A stretch of DNA of 64,000 bases, from positions 5,890,001-5,954,000 of the forward strand of contig NZ_CP031194.1 of the NCBI RefSeq assembly GCF_003344965.1, in the 5' to 3' direction. The DNA is from Streptomyces paludis (lineage in GTDB: Bacteria > Actinomycetota > Actinomycetes > Streptomycetales > Streptomycetaceae). Shown here piece by piece: positions 47,353-57,232 of this stretch. How positions within the stretch are numbered: the first letter of the stretch is position 1; the number at the start of each line of letters is the position of its first letter. The notes beneath the pieces are model-generated. The model saw only the letters and a program-made list of their open reading frames with translations, ran no database searches and was not told where the DNA came from. The translations under genes were made by a program, and so were the position numbers.

Positions 47353-49210
47353 GGTCTTCGGCGGTGGTACGGCGGCGCCTCAGGACGAGAACCCCGGCAG
47401 CGGCGGCGGCCACCACGACCACCCCGGCCCCGATCAGCACACCGGTGGCGGCGGAGCCGCCGGAGCCGCCCGGGCCACCGCTCGTCTCCCGGTCGGCGGG
47501 GACCGCCGACCACCAGCTCCAGTAGCCGTCCTGGCCCCAGAGATTGCCGGCGGCCTCCGGCATCGTCGTGATCGACTTGATGTGGTCGGTGCGGTACGCC
47601 TCGACGGCGTTCGGGTAGGCCATGACGTTCATGTACCCCGTGTCGTAGAGCCGCGACTGGATCTGCTTGACCAGTTCTGCCCGTTTCGCCGGGTCGTACT
47701 CGGCCGTCTGCCGCGCGTACAGCGCGTCATAGCGCTTGTCGCAGATGAAGTTGTCGGTGGAGCCGCTGTCCTTCGGCGTGGCGGGGAGGGAATCGCACGT
47801 ATGAATGGAGAGGACGTAGTCGGGATCCGGGTTGACTGACCAGCCGTCGAAGGCCAGATCGTAGTCACCGGCCTGCCACGGGTCGGAGACATTGTCGAGG
47901 CACTCGATCTTCAGCCCGATACCGAGCTTCCCCCACCACTCCTGGAGGTACTTGCCGATCGCCTTGTCGTTCGGGTCGGTGGCATGGCAGAGGATCCGGA
48001 AGCCGAGCGGCTTGCCGTCCTTGCCGACACGCCTGCCCGCGCCGTCCGTCCCGTAGCCGGCCCGGTCGAGCGTCCGGGCCGCCGCCGTCGGGTCGTACCC
48101 GACCTTCTGACCGGCCGAGGGCTGCCAGAAGTACGGCGCGAAGCGCGGCGGGATGTACCCCTGGCCCTCCACGGCGTGGCCCTGGAACACCTTGTCGACG
48201 ACGGCCTCGCGGTCGACGGCCTGGAAGAGCGCCCTGCGCACCGCCGGATCGCGCAGCGCCACCGCGCCGTTGCCGAACGCCGTGCCGTCCTTCGCCCGGG
48301 CGCCGGGGTTGACCGCGAGGGCGTGGAAGCGCCGGCCGGGCGCGTCGTTGACCTTGATGTTCTCGACGCTGCCCAGCGCGGCGGCCTGGGCCGGGGTGAG
48401 GTTCGGGGCGAAGGACACCTCGCCCTTCTGGAGCGCCGCGACGGCCGCGTCCCCGTCCTTGTAGTACTTGAACACCAGCTCGTCGAACTTGGGCGCGCCG
48501 CGCCAGAACCCCTTGTTCGGCTTGAGCTTGACGTACTGATCGACCTTGTAGTCCGTGATGACGAACGGGCCGTTGCCGACGATCGGGAAGGTCTTGTCGT
48601 TGTTGAAGGTGGAGAAGTCACCGACCTTCTCCCACACGTGCTTCGGCACGATCGGCACGTCGAGCGCGACCATCGTCGCCTGCGGCTTCTTCAGCTCGAT
48701 GATCAGCGTCCTCGGATCGGGCGCCGTGACCTTCGCGAAGTTCGCGGTGAAACTGCCGTTGGCGACGGCCGCGTCGGGGTCCGTCATCATCTTGTTGAAC
48801 GTCCAGGCGGCGTCCTCGGCGGTCGCCGGCCGGCCGTCGGACCACGTCGAGTCCGCGCGGATCGTGTACGTCCAGGTGAGCTTGTCCGCCGACGGCTGCC
48901 AGGAGGTAGCGAAGCCCGGGACGGGGTGCGCGTCCTTGGGGTCGTAGTTCGTCAGGTACTCGTACGCCAGCCGGTGAATGCTGGTGCTGGTCAGCCGCTG
49001 TGCGAGGAAGGGGCTGAGCGAGTCGATGCTCTGGCTGACCGCGACGGTCAGCACCCGTCTGCCGTCGTCCGCCCGTGCCTGCGGGGCCGGGAACAGCGGA
49101 CCGAGCGGGAGTACGGAACCGACCACGAGCGCGCCGGCCGCGGCAGCCGATGCCAGGAATAGCCGCAGCCGGCGGAGGTGGGGGGTGTGGGGGAGGGTTT
49201 TTCCGACCAT
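47345..49210 (-). CDS. Family-5 peptide-binding protein with C-terminal membrane anchor
   Basis: A 621-aa binding protein of the DppA/OppA family. N-terminal signal peptide RRLRLFLASAAAAGALVVGSVLPLG...AQARA, with no lipobox Cys. The mature domain has LTVAVSQSIDSLSPFLAQRLTS, LTWTYTIRADSTWSDGRPATAEDAAWTFNKMM and DYDLAFDGWSVNPDPDYVLS. The end carries a Gly/Ser linker and a single hydrophobic helix GVLIGAGVVVVAAAAAGVLVLRRRRTTAEDRE, so it is probably tethered to the outer face by its C-terminus rather than by lipid. ATG at 49210. First gene of the transporter operon. Confidence 0.9.
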   Translation of the reverse strand: MVGKTLPHTPHLRRLRLFLASAAAAGALVVGSVLPLGPLFPAPQARADDGRRVLTVAVSQSIDSLSPFLAQRLTSTSIHRLAYEYLTNYDPKDAHPVPGFATSWQPSADKLTWTYTIRADSTWSDGRPATAEDAAWTFNKMMTDPDAAVANGSFTANFAKVTAPDPRTLIIELKKPQATMVALDVPIVPKHVWEKVGDFSTFNNDKTFPIVGNGPFVITDYKVDQYVKLKPNKGFWRGAPKFDELVFKYYKDGDAAVAALQKGEVSFAPNLTPAQAAALGSVENIKVNDAPGRRFHALAVNPGARAKDGTAFGNGAVALRDPAVRRALFQAVDREAVVDKVFQGHAVEGQGYIPPRFAPYFWQPSAGQKVGYDPTAAARTLDRAGYGTDGAGRRVGKDGKPLGFRILCHATDPNDKAIGKYLQEWWGKLGIGLKIECLDNVSDPWQAGDYDLAFDGWSVNPDPDYVLSIHTCDSLPATPKDSGSTDNFICDKRYDALYARQTAEYDPAKRAELVKQIQSRLYDTGYMNVMAYPNAVEAYRTDHIKSITTMPEAAGNLWGQDGYWSWWSAVPADRETSGGPGGSGGSAATGVLIGAGVVVVAAAAAGVLVLRRRRTTAEDRE

Positions 49211-49350
49211 GGGACGTGACCTCGTGTTATCACTCGCACGGAGAAAACCGGGGTGACGCTGGTTCGCCAACTGGTGAAGCGAAGGTCTACCAGCGCTCGT
49301 ACGGTCCGTCAACGGCCCCTCAAACCCCTTGTGGTCTGCGGTAATACGCC

Positions 49351-49384
49351 GAGGGGCCGCACCGTGGAGACGGTGCGGCCCCTC
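49351..49384 (-). terminator. Terminator after the EspI-like ATPase gene
   Basis: A perfect 15-bp stem (49351-49365 with 49370-49384), loop GGAG, 23 bp beyond the minus-strand stop at 49407. The space 49211-49350 between it and the transporter operon must hold that operon's promoter. Confidence 0.88.
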
Positions 49385-49406
49385 ATTGGTCTCGACCTCT
49401 GAAGCG

Positions 49407-52400
49407 CTACTGCTGAGGCGCTGGCGGTACGGGTGGGGACTGCGGCGGAGGCCATGCGCCGGGCGGCGGCACGGGCCCCGGCGCACCCGGCTGCGCCTGG
49501 GCGGGGGGCGGTCCCTGCGGGGGCTGCGCCTGCTGCGTGGGCTGTGGCGGGGGCTGCTGCCATCCCTGCTGGGGGCCGGGCTGCTGGCCGTAGTGCTGTT
49601 GCTGCGGCTGCTGCGGGTGCTGTGGCGGGTACGGGTACGGGTAGGCCGGGGGCTGCTGCTGGGGATTCGGGTACTGCTGGGGCTGGTAGGGCTGGCCCGG
49701 CATGGGCTGGCCCGGCATCGGCTGGCCGGGCATCGGCGGCGCGAGGTGCGGCGGCGGATTGCCGTCCGCGGTCCACAGCCCCTGCGCCTGCTGCGCCCGT
49801 ACGAAGTCCTCCGCGACCAGGGCGGAGAGATGGAAGTACGCCTCGCGCGTCTTGGGCCGCATCATGTCGAGGTCCACCTCGGCACCCGCCGCCAGATGCT
49901 CGTCGAACGGCACGACGACCACCCCGCGGCAGCGTGTCTCGAAGTGCTGCACGATGTCGTCGACCTTGATCATCTTGCCGGTCTCGCGGACCCCGGAGAT
50001 GACCGTGAGCGAGCGCTGCACCAGCTCGGCGTACCCGTGCGCGGAGAGCCAGTCGAGCGTGGTCGACGCGCTGCTCGCGCCGTCCACGGAGGGTGTCGAG
50101 ATGATGATCAGCTGATCGGCGAGGTCCAGCACCCCGCGCATCGCACTGTAGAGCAGACCGGTACCCGAGTCCGTGAGGATGATCGGATACTGCTTGCCCA
50201 GCACATCGATGGCGCGCCGGTAGTCCTCGTCGCTGAACGCGGTCGAGACGGCCGGGTCCACGTCGTTGGCGATGATCTCCAGCCCGGAGGACGCCTGAGA
50301 GGTGAACCGGCGGATGTCCATGTAGCTGTGCAGATGCGGGATCGCCTGGACCAGGTCCCGGATCGTCGCACCGGTCTCGCGCCGGACGCGGCGGCCGAGC
50401 GTACCGGCGTCCGGGTTGGCGTCGATCGCCAGGATCTTGTCCTGCCGCTCGGTGGCCAGGGTCGAGCCCAGCGCGGTGGTCGTCGTGGTCTTGCCGACCC
50501 CGCCCTTGAGGCTGATGACCGCGATCCGGTAGCAGGAGAGGACCGGGGTGCGGATCAGGTCGAGCTTGCGCTGACGCTCGGCCTCGGCCGCCCTGCCGCC
50601 GATCCGGAAGCGCGAACCGCCCGTCGAGGGACGGCTGCTCTTGGCCTTCGGCTTGTTGTTGCGGAGCAGCCGGTCCGAGGACAGCTCGACGGCCGCCGTG
50701 TAGCCGAGCGGGGCGCCCGGCACGGAACGCTCGCGGTGGTCGTGCGAGACGGCCGACGGCCAGCCCGCTCCGGCGCGGGGGTCGGCGGGCGGCGGCCCGG
50801 GTGCGGGCTGCGGCTGCTGGGGCGGTTGCGGCTGATGGAACTGGGGCGGCTGCGAGGGCTGCGGGCTCTGCGGACTCGGTGCGTTCTGAGGGGGCTGCGG
50901 GTTCTGAGTGGGCTGAGGGGGCTGAGGTGCGTACGGCCCTTGCTGCGCGGGGAAGTACGGCGCTCCGGGCCCGGCGGCGGGTGCCTGGAGCGGGAAGCCG
51001 TAACCGCCCTGAGCGGCGGCCTGCGGCTGCGGCTGCGGCGCGGCCGGATACGGGCTCGGGTGGCCCGGCCCCTGCGGAGGCGGGAAGCCGTAACCGGCGG
51101 GCGGCGCGGCGAGTTGCTGAGGCTGCGGCGCCGCTTGCGGGGTCTGTGGGGCCGGGGCCGGGGCCGGGGCCTGTGCGGCCTGCGGAGCGGGGGGCTGTCC
51201 CTGCCGCTGGTGGGGGAAGCCGTAACCGTCCTGCTGCGGCTGGTTCTGGGGCGGCCACCCGTACGGGGCCGGTGCGGCGGCCTGCGGCTGCGGCGCCGGC
51301 TGTGCCACGGGCTGCTGTGCCGCGGGCGGCTGCGGCGCGAGCTGCTGCGGCGCGGCCGGCTGGAACGCGGGCGGCAGCGGGGGCAGGCCCGGGGCGGGCT
51401 GCGCGTTCGGCGGCGGGGCCCAGGGGAGCACCGCCTCCGGGGCGGCAGGGGGAGCGTCCTGAGGCACGGCGTCCGTGACGGCGTCCACGGGCGTCGCGTC
51501 GGTGGGTACGGCATCGGTGGGCGCGGCGTCTTCGGGTGCCGCGGGGGCCGCGTCGGCGGGAACGGCGTCGGCCGGTACGGAATCGGCGGGTACGGAATCC
51601 ACCGGTGCGGCATCGACGGGCGGGGTGTCGCCGGTGGCGGCCTCCCCGGGAGAGGCCTCCGCGTCAGCGGGCTGGGCGTCGGAGGGTTCGGGGGCGTCAG
51701 CGGTCGCGGTGGGGGCCGGGGGCTCCTCCTCGGGCCCGCCCTCCTCCCGTACAGCCGTCGGAGCCGCCTCCGTTACGCCGGCCTCGGCCGCGGATGCGGC
51801 CTCCGGGACGTCCGGCGCGGGGGCCGCGTCCACGTTCACGGCCGCGTTCTCGTTCTCGGCGATGGCCTCGGGCCCGGTCTTGGCCTCGGGCTCGGGAAGG
51901 TCGGTCTGTCCGTCAGCCGCCGCGGCCGTCTCGGCGGGCGTGGCGGGCTCGGAGGCGGCGTCCTCCGCCGCCTTTTTCGCGGCGTCCATCTCCGCGAACT
52001 CGCGCTTGAGCGCGGCCGGGGAGAACCGCATGGTCGCCCCGCTCTCCACATCGGCGCCCCCGTCGGCGAAGTGCTGCGCCGCGGGCGGTGCCGTGGGTAC
52101 GGGTACGGGCGCCGCCGCCGGAGCGCCCTGTGCGACCGGCACCGGAGCCGAGGCCGGCGCGGCCTGAGCCGGCACCGGAGCCTGCGCCGGCACCTGGGGC
52201 TGCTGCTGTAGCTGGGCCTGCTGGGGCTGGGGGCGCTGCGGCTGGGGCGCGGGCGCCGCCGGGGGCTGCTGGTTCGGCGCCCAGTTCGGCTCGTAACCAC
52301 GTCCCGCGGGCAGTCCCGGCACGGCGACCGGCGCGCCGTCGGGCGGCGGCGGCATCTGGGCGGGGGCGGGCGAGGGCGGTGGCGCGGCCGACGCGCCGCC

Positions 52401-52553
52401 ACCGGACGTGTCGCCCGGCGCGTTCTGCGTGTACCAGGCGGGCGGGGTGTAGTCGATGGTGAACTCACCCGTCATCTCGGGCTCCACGTCGGACTGATCG
52501 TCCGCGGCGGGCCTGTTCCAGCCTCCCCGGATCTCGTCCCGCTCGCCGTTCAC
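49407..52553 (-). CDS. ESX-associated MinD/ParA-like ATPase with long Pro/Gln-rich arm (EspI-like)
   Basis: A 1048-aa protein. Residues 1 to about 640 are a disordered Pro/Ala/Gln/Glu-rich arm with many PQP/APQ and acidic repeats. Then [28 protein letters not shown] P-loop (K688), [39 protein letters not shown] and [24 protein letters not shown] define a SIMIBI ATPase. A Pro/Gln/Tyr tail follows from about 940. Mycobacterial ESX-1 EspI (Rv3876) has the same arm-plus-ATPase plan. GTG at 52553 is preceded by AGGAGG. It probably regulates or powers type VII secretion; that is inference from context. Confidence 0.85.
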   Translation of the reverse strand: MNGERDEIRGGWNRPAADDQSDVEPEMTGEFTIDYTPPAWYTQNAPGDTSGGGASAAPPPSPAPAQMPPPPDGAPVAVPGLPAGRGYEPNWAPNQQPPAAPAPQPQRPQPQQAQLQQQPQVPAQAPVPAQAAPASAPVPVAQGAPAAAPVPVPTAPPAAQHFADGGADVESGATMRFSPAALKREFAEMDAAKKAAEDAASEPATPAETAAAADGQTDLPEPEAKTGPEAIAENENAAVNVDAAPAPDVPEAASAAEAGVTEAAPTAVREEGGPEEEPPAPTATADAPEPSDAQPADAEASPGEAATGDTPPVDAAPVDSVPADSVPADAVPADAAPAAPEDAAPTDAVPTDATPVDAVTDAVPQDAPPAAPEAVLPWAPPPNAQPAPGLPPLPPAFQPAAPQQLAPQPPAAQQPVAQPAPQPQAAAPAPYGWPPQNQPQQDGYGFPHQRQGQPPAPQAAQAPAPAPAPQTPQAAPQPQQLAAPPAGYGFPPPQGPGHPSPYPAAPQPQPQAAAQGGYGFPLQAPAAGPGAPYFPAQQGPYAPQPPQPTQNPQPPQNAPSPQSPQPSQPPQFHQPQPPQQPQPAPGPPPADPRAGAGWPSAVSHDHRERSVPGAPLGYTAAVELSSDRLLRNNKPKAKSSRPSTGGSRFRIGGRAAEAERQRKLDLIRTPVLSCYRIAVISLKGGVGKTTTTTALGSTLATERQDKILAIDANPDAGTLGRRVRRETGATIRDLVQAIPHLHSYMDIRRFTSQASSGLEIIANDVDPAVSTAFSDEDYRRAIDVLGKQYPIILTDSGTGLLYSAMRGVLDLADQLIIISTPSVDGASSASTTLDWLSAHGYAELVQRSLTVISGVRETGKMIKVDDIVQHFETRCRGVVVVPFDEHLAAGAEVDLDMMRPKTREAYFHLSALVAEDFVRAQQAQGLWTADGNPPPHLAPPMPGQPMPGQPMPGQPYQPQQYPNPQQQPPAYPYPYPPQHPQQPQQQHYGQQPGPQQGWQQPPPQPTQQAQPPQGPPPAQAQPGAPGPVPPPGAWPPPQSPPVPPAPQQ

Positions 52554-53008
52554 TTTGCCTCCTGATGTGGTCGAGCACCCTTGTGCCGTGGTGGGTGGGG
52601 GCGACCGAATCCGTCCGTCCGGTCAGCCCGGCTCTTCCCCTGGACGACGCGGCCCGCCTGCCCGTGGATCCGGCGCCTCTCCCGGCACAGGCTCCGCCCC
52701 GGCGGGCAAGCGATGCCGGTCGCGGCACCAGGCCCTGTCCGGCTGCTCCCGCGCCCGCACCCACCCTAATCGTCACCGGCGCTCCTGGGGCAGGGCGGAC
52801 CGCCCACGACCGTGCCCAAGTACGTCACCGCCGCGCGCAAACGGGCCGGGCGCGGCTCCGGATGAGGGGCGAAGGAGTTGAATTCACATATACCGGTGCC
52901 GATTTCGGTCACCGTACGGTCCCTACGACCGCCACCCAACAATCCGGTCTCGGCCGGGCGGGACCGATACCGGCGGACGACGATCGACACCATATGTTCA
53001 CGCACACG
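52554..53008. promoter_or_regulatory. Intergenic region upstream of the EspI-like gene
   Basis: About 455 bp without a credible gene. It should contain the promoter of the EspI-like gene. CTAATC/GATTAG near 52770 is the only AT-rich element in the proximal half. The distal part (52870-53000) is less GC-rich than its surroundings, including a GAATTCACATATACC stretch. Short reading frames in both directions have non-Streptomyces codon use. Confidence 0.4.
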
Positions 53009-53041
53009 AAAGGGGCGCACTCCGTCCGAGCGCGCCCCTTT
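53009..53041 (-). terminator. Terminator after the DUF397 gene
   Basis: A 10-bp stem AAAGGGGCGC/GCGCCCCTTT (53009-53018 with 53032-53041), 13-nt loop, 6 bp beyond the minus-strand stop of the DUF397 gene. Confidence 0.8.
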
Positions 53042-53047
53042 ACGGTG

Positions 53048-53281
53048 TCAGTGCAGATCGAACTCGCCGTCGCGCGCGCCGAGAACGAACGCCCGCCACT
53101 CGCCCTCGGTGTACCGGAGCACGGTGTCGGGGTCCAGCGACGACCGCATCGCGACGGCTCCACCGGGCAGATAGGCGATCTCGACCCGCTCCTCGTCCGG
53201 ACTGGTGCCGGGGGCACCGAGCCACTCGACACCCGAGATGTCGAGGGCGTACAGCTCGTCCTTCTCCTGTGCGCTCCCCAT
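53048..53281 (-). CDS. DUF397 protein, candidate BldB
   Basis: A 77-aa single-domain protein of the DUF397 type: VEWLGAPGTSPDEERVEIAYLPGGAVAMRSSLDPDTVLRYTEGEWRAFVLGARDGEFDL. ATG at 53281 follows AAGGGAA; an in-frame extension to 53368 would make it 106 aa, so the start is uncertain. DUF397 proteins usually pair with an XRE-type regulator, but no such gene is adjacent. As I recall, the developmental regulator BldB is a DUF397 protein encoded inside the Streptomyces ESX locus, which fits this position. The assignment is inference. A terminator follows. Confidence 0.75.
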   Translation of the reverse strand: MGSAQEKDELYALDISGVEWLGAPGTSPDEERVEIAYLPGGAVAMRSSLDPDTVLRYTEGEWRAFVLGARDGEFDLH

Positions 53282-53451
53282 GAGCCAAGATTCCCTTCGG
53301 TAACGGCTTCCGTAAACGGCTTTGGTGACGGCCGGGATGGATGTGCCGGTCATGCCGGTCAAAGCCACTTCGGCATCTTAGGGCAGCTCATTGACCGAGA
53401 TGGGGTACTCCGGCAACGCGGAGTCAGCAACCCGACGTCCCCGCCCCCGAG

Positions 53452-54162
53452 TCAGTCCATGCGCCGGGCCACACCCAGCAGACCCGTCTCGGCGTCGGTC
53501 GGGCTCGTCATCACCCAGTGCCGCTCCTGGCCGGCGCACCAGAGGGTGACCCCGTCGGCCAGCGTGGGCAGCGCCTCGCGCTCGGCCCGGGACAGCCCCA
53601 GGATGCGGCTGGTCTGCTCCGCCTCCTGCGGCGATATCCGCTGGACGCCCACCAGCCTGGCGTCCCGCATCAACCGGGGTGCCACCGGGCTCAGATACGG
53701 CAGCAGCGTCATCACGGACTGCCAGGGCGCCGACACCACGCGCCCGCGCGGCGGCCGCATCCCGCAGTCCCGGATCACCACGACCGGGCTGCCGACCGTC
53801 GCCCCCATGGGGGGTACGCGGCCCACCTCGTGGAGCGTGATGCACTCCAGGCCCGCGCCGGCCGCCTGGGCCAGCATCGTCCATGCCTGAGGCCGCCCGG
53901 TCTCGACCGCCACGCGCGCGCCCGTACCCGCCGCGCGCAGCGCCAGCACCTGCGCCGACCAGAGGCCACCGATCAGCAGCACGTCGTACGGGGTCGACCG
54001 GTGGAAGCCCACCAACTGGGGGCGCCCCTCCGCGTCGTCCCCGAGGACCACGCCGTCGTCCCCCACCGGCAGCGCCAGCGCGCCCAGATGGTCCACGGTC
54101 ATGGTGTGTCCCGCGTGCCGGGGGCCGCGCAGTCCGCGCGCCGTGCCGATTCCGGCGGTCAT
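53452..54162 (-). CDS. Conserved hypothetical protein of the ESX locus
   Basis: A 236-aa soluble protein with no family I can name. Seen: MTVDHLGALALPVGDDGVVLGDDAEGRPQ, TPYDVLLIGGLWSAQVLALRAAGTGARVAVETGR, HEVGRVPPMGATVGSPVVVIRDCGMRPP, and a C-terminal WVMTSPTDAETGLLGVARR. The middle resembles nucleotide- or dinucleotide-handling folds only loosely. The ATG at 54162 overlaps the eccE stop (ATGA), so it is co-translated with EccE and probably serves the secretion system. The 170 bp after it hold the DUF397 leader. Confidence 0.75.
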   Translation of the reverse strand: MTAGIGTARGLRGPRHAGHTMTVDHLGALALPVGDDGVVLGDDAEGRPQLVGFHRSTPYDVLLIGGLWSAQVLALRAAGTGARVAVETGRPQAWTMLAQAAGAGLECITLHEVGRVPPMGATVGSPVVVIRDCGMRPPRGRVVSAPWQSVMTLLPYLSPVAPRLMRDARLVGVQRISPQEAEQTSRILGLSRAEREALPTLADGVTLWCAGQERHWVMTSPTDAETGLLGVARRMD

Positions 54163-55502
54163 CGCGCTCCTCCCAGGGGCAGTGTCGCCAGCACACCGGG
54201 CAGCTGCTCGCGGTCCAGCCGGATCAGCCCGACCTTCGCGTGGCGCGCGGCGCCCTCCAGCACCCGGCGCACCCGTACCAGCTCCGTATCGCTGCCGCCC
54301 GTGATCCGTACATGGCCGGCCACATCCATCGAGCCCCGGCGGTTGCCGGGACGCAGCGTCACACTGAAGGTCGTCGCATAGGCCGGGGCCGAGGTCAGCA
54401 GCGCGACCAGCCGGGGCAGCGGGGTCGCCGCGCGCCCCAACTCGGGCCAGCGGCCCACCGCGTACGTGGTGTGCCAGCGGTCGTCGCAGCGCCAGACCCG
54501 GGTGGTCTCGGCCGTACGCGCGCGGGGCGCCGACTCCGGCCGGCTCGCGCGGGCCGAGAGCGCCGGGCTGGCACAGGCCGACGTCGTCATCGCCGAGTTC
54601 AGCTCCTGCTGGTCCAGGACCACCGCCCGGAACCCGGCGCCGGTGATACGGCTCGCCACATGGTCCGCCACCCGCACCAGACAGCGCTGGGCGCCCTCGA
54701 CACCACCGCCGCGCGCGTCCACCGCCTCCCGGCACAGCTCCGGATCCAGCTTCACCGCCACCCATGTCAGCCGCAGCGCCGGCGCGCCCGTCACCTCCTG
54801 GAGCGGGGTGTACGAGAGCCGGGCCACCGACTGCTCGGGCAGATGCGGCGCGGGCGCCGAACGCACCTGCTGCACCAACTGCACCGACTCCAGCACGATG
54901 TCGTCCACCTGGAGCGAGGCGCCCAGCAGGGAGAGCGGCAGCGAGCGCGCGCCGGAGACCGGGCGCAGCCCCTCACCGTTCGCCTCGACCCGGATCACCG
55001 CCGTCAGGAAACTGCCGTCGCCGAGCATCCCCACCGTGCGCCGGTCGCGGTCGACATAGGTGAACGGCCGGAAGCCCGGCACGCTCTCCGCTATCGGCGC
55101 CAGCGACGGATCCGTGTCCGGCGGGCCCGGCTTCAGCGCCCGCCTGCGCGCCCGCAGGGCGAGCGCGGCCGACATCCAGTCCTGGACGGCGTGCCCCCGG
55201 CGGCGTACCACCGCGAGCAGCACCAGCGCGCCCGCGACGACGAGCGTCGGCACGAGCCAGAGCCCGCCCAGCACACCGCCGATCAGCGCCAGCGCCACCG
55301 CCACCTCGACCAGCACCAACTGCCGCAGCTGGAAAGGCCCCACCCGGCTCGTGGCCGACAACGGCCGCAGGGTCGTCTTCGCGGGAGGTACGGGCAGGGT
55401 GTCGGTGGCCCCCATCGCCGGTACGTTGCTGCGTCGCTTACGGGAAGCGCCCGGGGCCCGTGCCGTGCCCCGCTCAGTGCGCTCGCGCGTCGCCGTACTC
55501 AT
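54159..55502 (-). CDS. eccE: Type VII secretion protein EccE
   Basis: A 447-aa inner-membrane component of the ESX channel. Two adjacent membrane helices, QLVLVEVAVALALIGGVLGGLWLVPTLVVAGALVLLAVVRRRG (about residues 65-108), follow a basic N-terminus. The soluble part has FRPFTYVDRDRRTVGMLGDGSFLTAVIRVEANGEGLRP and WRCDDRWHTTYAVGRWPE, as in actinobacterial EccE. ATG at 55502. It is divergent from eccB across 183 bp; a TTGACG at 55551-55556 in this gap is a possible -35 for eccB. Confidence 0.85.
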   Translation of the reverse strand: MSTATRERTERGTARAPGASRKRRSNVPAMGATDTLPVPPAKTTLRPLSATSRVGPFQLRQLVLVEVAVALALIGGVLGGLWLVPTLVVAGALVLLAVVRRRGHAVQDWMSAALALRARRRALKPGPPDTDPSLAPIAESVPGFRPFTYVDRDRRTVGMLGDGSFLTAVIRVEANGEGLRPVSGARSLPLSLLGASLQVDDIVLESVQLVQQVRSAPAPHLPEQSVARLSYTPLQEVTGAPALRLTWVAVKLDPELCREAVDARGGGVEGAQRCLVRVADHVASRITGAGFRAVVLDQQELNSAMTTSACASPALSARASRPESAPRARTAETTRVWRCDDRWHTTYAVGRWPELGRAATPLPRLVALLTSAPAYATTFSVTLRPGNRRGSMDVAGHVRITGGSDTELVRVRRVLEGAARHAKVGLIRLDREQLPGVLATLPLGGAR

Positions 55503-55685
55503 CGCCGCCTTGCCCCCCTCGTGCCGTAAATCACCATTTGATCCTGGGTATTGACGGGCCGAACACCCTACCTGAGCGGTGCGCCGCAAGCCCCAGCATG
55601 CATAGTAGGGGGCCGGTACGACAGCAGCCCCTCTCGGTGAGTGTGGCAACCTGGTCGCCGCCACGGGGAGAGGGACAGCGGACAG

Positions 55686-57218
55686 ATGGCATCACGACGG
55701 GATGAACTCAACGCATACACCTTCGCGAAGCGAAGGCTGATCGCGCAGTTCGTGCAGCCGAACGCGACCGGCTCGGAAGAGGGAGCGCCCCGCCCGCTGC
55801 GCGCGGTACTGCCCGGCACGATCGTCGGGGTCGTGATCCTCGCCGGCTTCGGCGCCTGGGGCATGTTCAAGCCGGTGGCGCCCAAGGACTGGGACCGGCC
55901 GAACGAGAACGTCATCGTCGCCAGCAAGTCCACCACCCGGTACGTGGTGCTGAGGACCAACGGCAAGACACAGCTCCATCCGGTGCTGAACATGGCCTCC
56001 GCGAAGCTCCTCCTGAACGGTGACAACAGCAAGGTCGTCAACGTCAGCGAATCGGTGCTCGACAACGGGAAGATCCCGCACGGCGCCACCATCGGCATCC
56101 CCTACGCCCCCGACCGGCTGCCCGACGCCAAGGAGGCGGGCGCGGCCAAGCGCTGGGCGGTCTGCGAGCGGCCGGGCGAGGGCGGCAGGGCCATCCAGAA
56201 GGCGGCCTTCGTCCTCGCCGAACGCGACCGGGCGAAGACCGACGGCGCGAACCGGCTGCGCGGCGGCGAGCTGATGTATGTGGAGGGGCCGGCGCCCGAC
56301 CGTACCCGCTATGTCGTGGACGCGGGCGGCAAGGCGTACGAGGTCGCCCGGGACGAACTGCTGCTGCGCCAGCTGGTCGGGCAGGACCGCAAGCCCCAAC
56401 GCGTCTCCGCCGCCTGGCTGGACACCCTGCACCGGGGCGACGCGATCGCCTTCCCGAAGATCGACGGCGTCCCCGGGGCCGACGCGGAGGTCCCCGGCGA
56501 TCTGCCCGCCGAGCTGAACAAGGTGGGCACGATCCTCACCGCGGCCGACGGCACCAGGAAGCAGACGTACATCGTGCTGCCGGGCCGGGTGGCCCGTGTC
56601 ACGGACTTCACCGCGAAACTCCTGCTCAGCAGCAAGGACCTGATTCCCCTCGGCCAGGACGGCGAGGCGAAGCCCGTCGCGCCGGGGCTGATCGAGCCCC
56701 GCGAGAAGTTCGGCAGCCAGAACGACTGGCCGGCCGACTCCCCGAAGCCCGTCAACTCGGCGAGCACCGCGCCGGGCAGCCGCAACACCGTGTGCGGCGT
56801 CCTGCGGTCGGTGGACCAGGACAGCGGCGCCACCACGCTGAGCACCTGGGCGGGCACCGACTTCCCCGCGCCGCTGCCGACCGGGTCGAGCAGCGCGTAC
56901 GTCACCCCGGGATCCGGGCAGCTGTTCCGCCAGTTCAAGGGCTCCACGACCGGCTCGGGATTCATCTTCCTGGTCACCGACACCGGTCTGCGCTACGCGA
57001 TGCAGTCCAACGGCGACTCGGCCACGGACGACTCCGGCATCGGCGCCTCCGGTACGGCCAAGGAGAAGGCGGCGCAGCGGGAGGCGGACCAGCAGGCCCA
57101 GAACCTGCTCGGCTACAAGAACGTCAACCCGGCGCCGGTCCCGGCCGCCTGGTCCTCGTTCCTGCCGACCGGGCCGCGGCTGTCGACGGGCTCGGCCCGC
57201 CAGCCGCAGGGCTCATGA
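55686..57218 (+). CDS. eccB: Type VII secretion protein EccB
   Basis: A 510-aa membrane-anchored periplasmic-side ESX component. N-terminal MASRRDELNAYTFAKRRLIAQFVQPN is the EccB signature, then one helix LRAVLPGTIVGVVILAGFGAWGMFK. The extracytoplasmic part has TQLHPVLNMASAKLLL, RVARVTDFTAKLLLSS, and CGVLRSVDQDSGATTL; a repeat-type fold is known for the family. ATG at 55686; the longer frame upstream is not supported. Its TGA overlaps a possible ATG of mycP (57215), so the two are coupled. Confidence 0.93.
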   Translation: MASRRDELNAYTFAKRRLIAQFVQPNATGSEEGAPRPLRAVLPGTIVGVVILAGFGAWGMFKPVAPKDWDRPNENVIVASKSTTRYVVLRTNGKTQLHPVLNMASAKLLLNGDNSKVVNVSESVLDNGKIPHGATIGIPYAPDRLPDAKEAGAAKRWAVCERPGEGGRAIQKAAFVLAERDRAKTDGANRLRGGELMYVEGPAPDRTRYVVDAGGKAYEVARDELLLRQLVGQDRKPQRVSAAWLDTLHRGDAIAFPKIDGVPGADAEVPGDLPAELNKVGTILTAADGTRKQTYIVLPGRVARVTDFTAKLLLSSKDLIPLGQDGEAKPVAPGLIEPREKFGSQNDWPADSPKPVNSASTAPGSRNTVCGVLRSVDQDSGATTLSTWAGTDFPAPLPTGSSSAYVTPGSGQLFRQFKGSTTGSGFIFLVTDTGLRYAMQSNGDSATDDSGIGASGTAKEKAAQREADQQAQNLLGYKNVNPAPVPAAWSSFLPTGPRLSTGSARQPQGS

Positions 57219-57232
57219 GGGAAGGCGGAGCC

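Noticed and set aside
52878..53174. Small plus-strand gene starting TTG after AAGGAG
   Set aside because: Codon use is not Streptomyces-like, it runs through a terminator and into the opposite DUF397 gene, and no family is recognisable.
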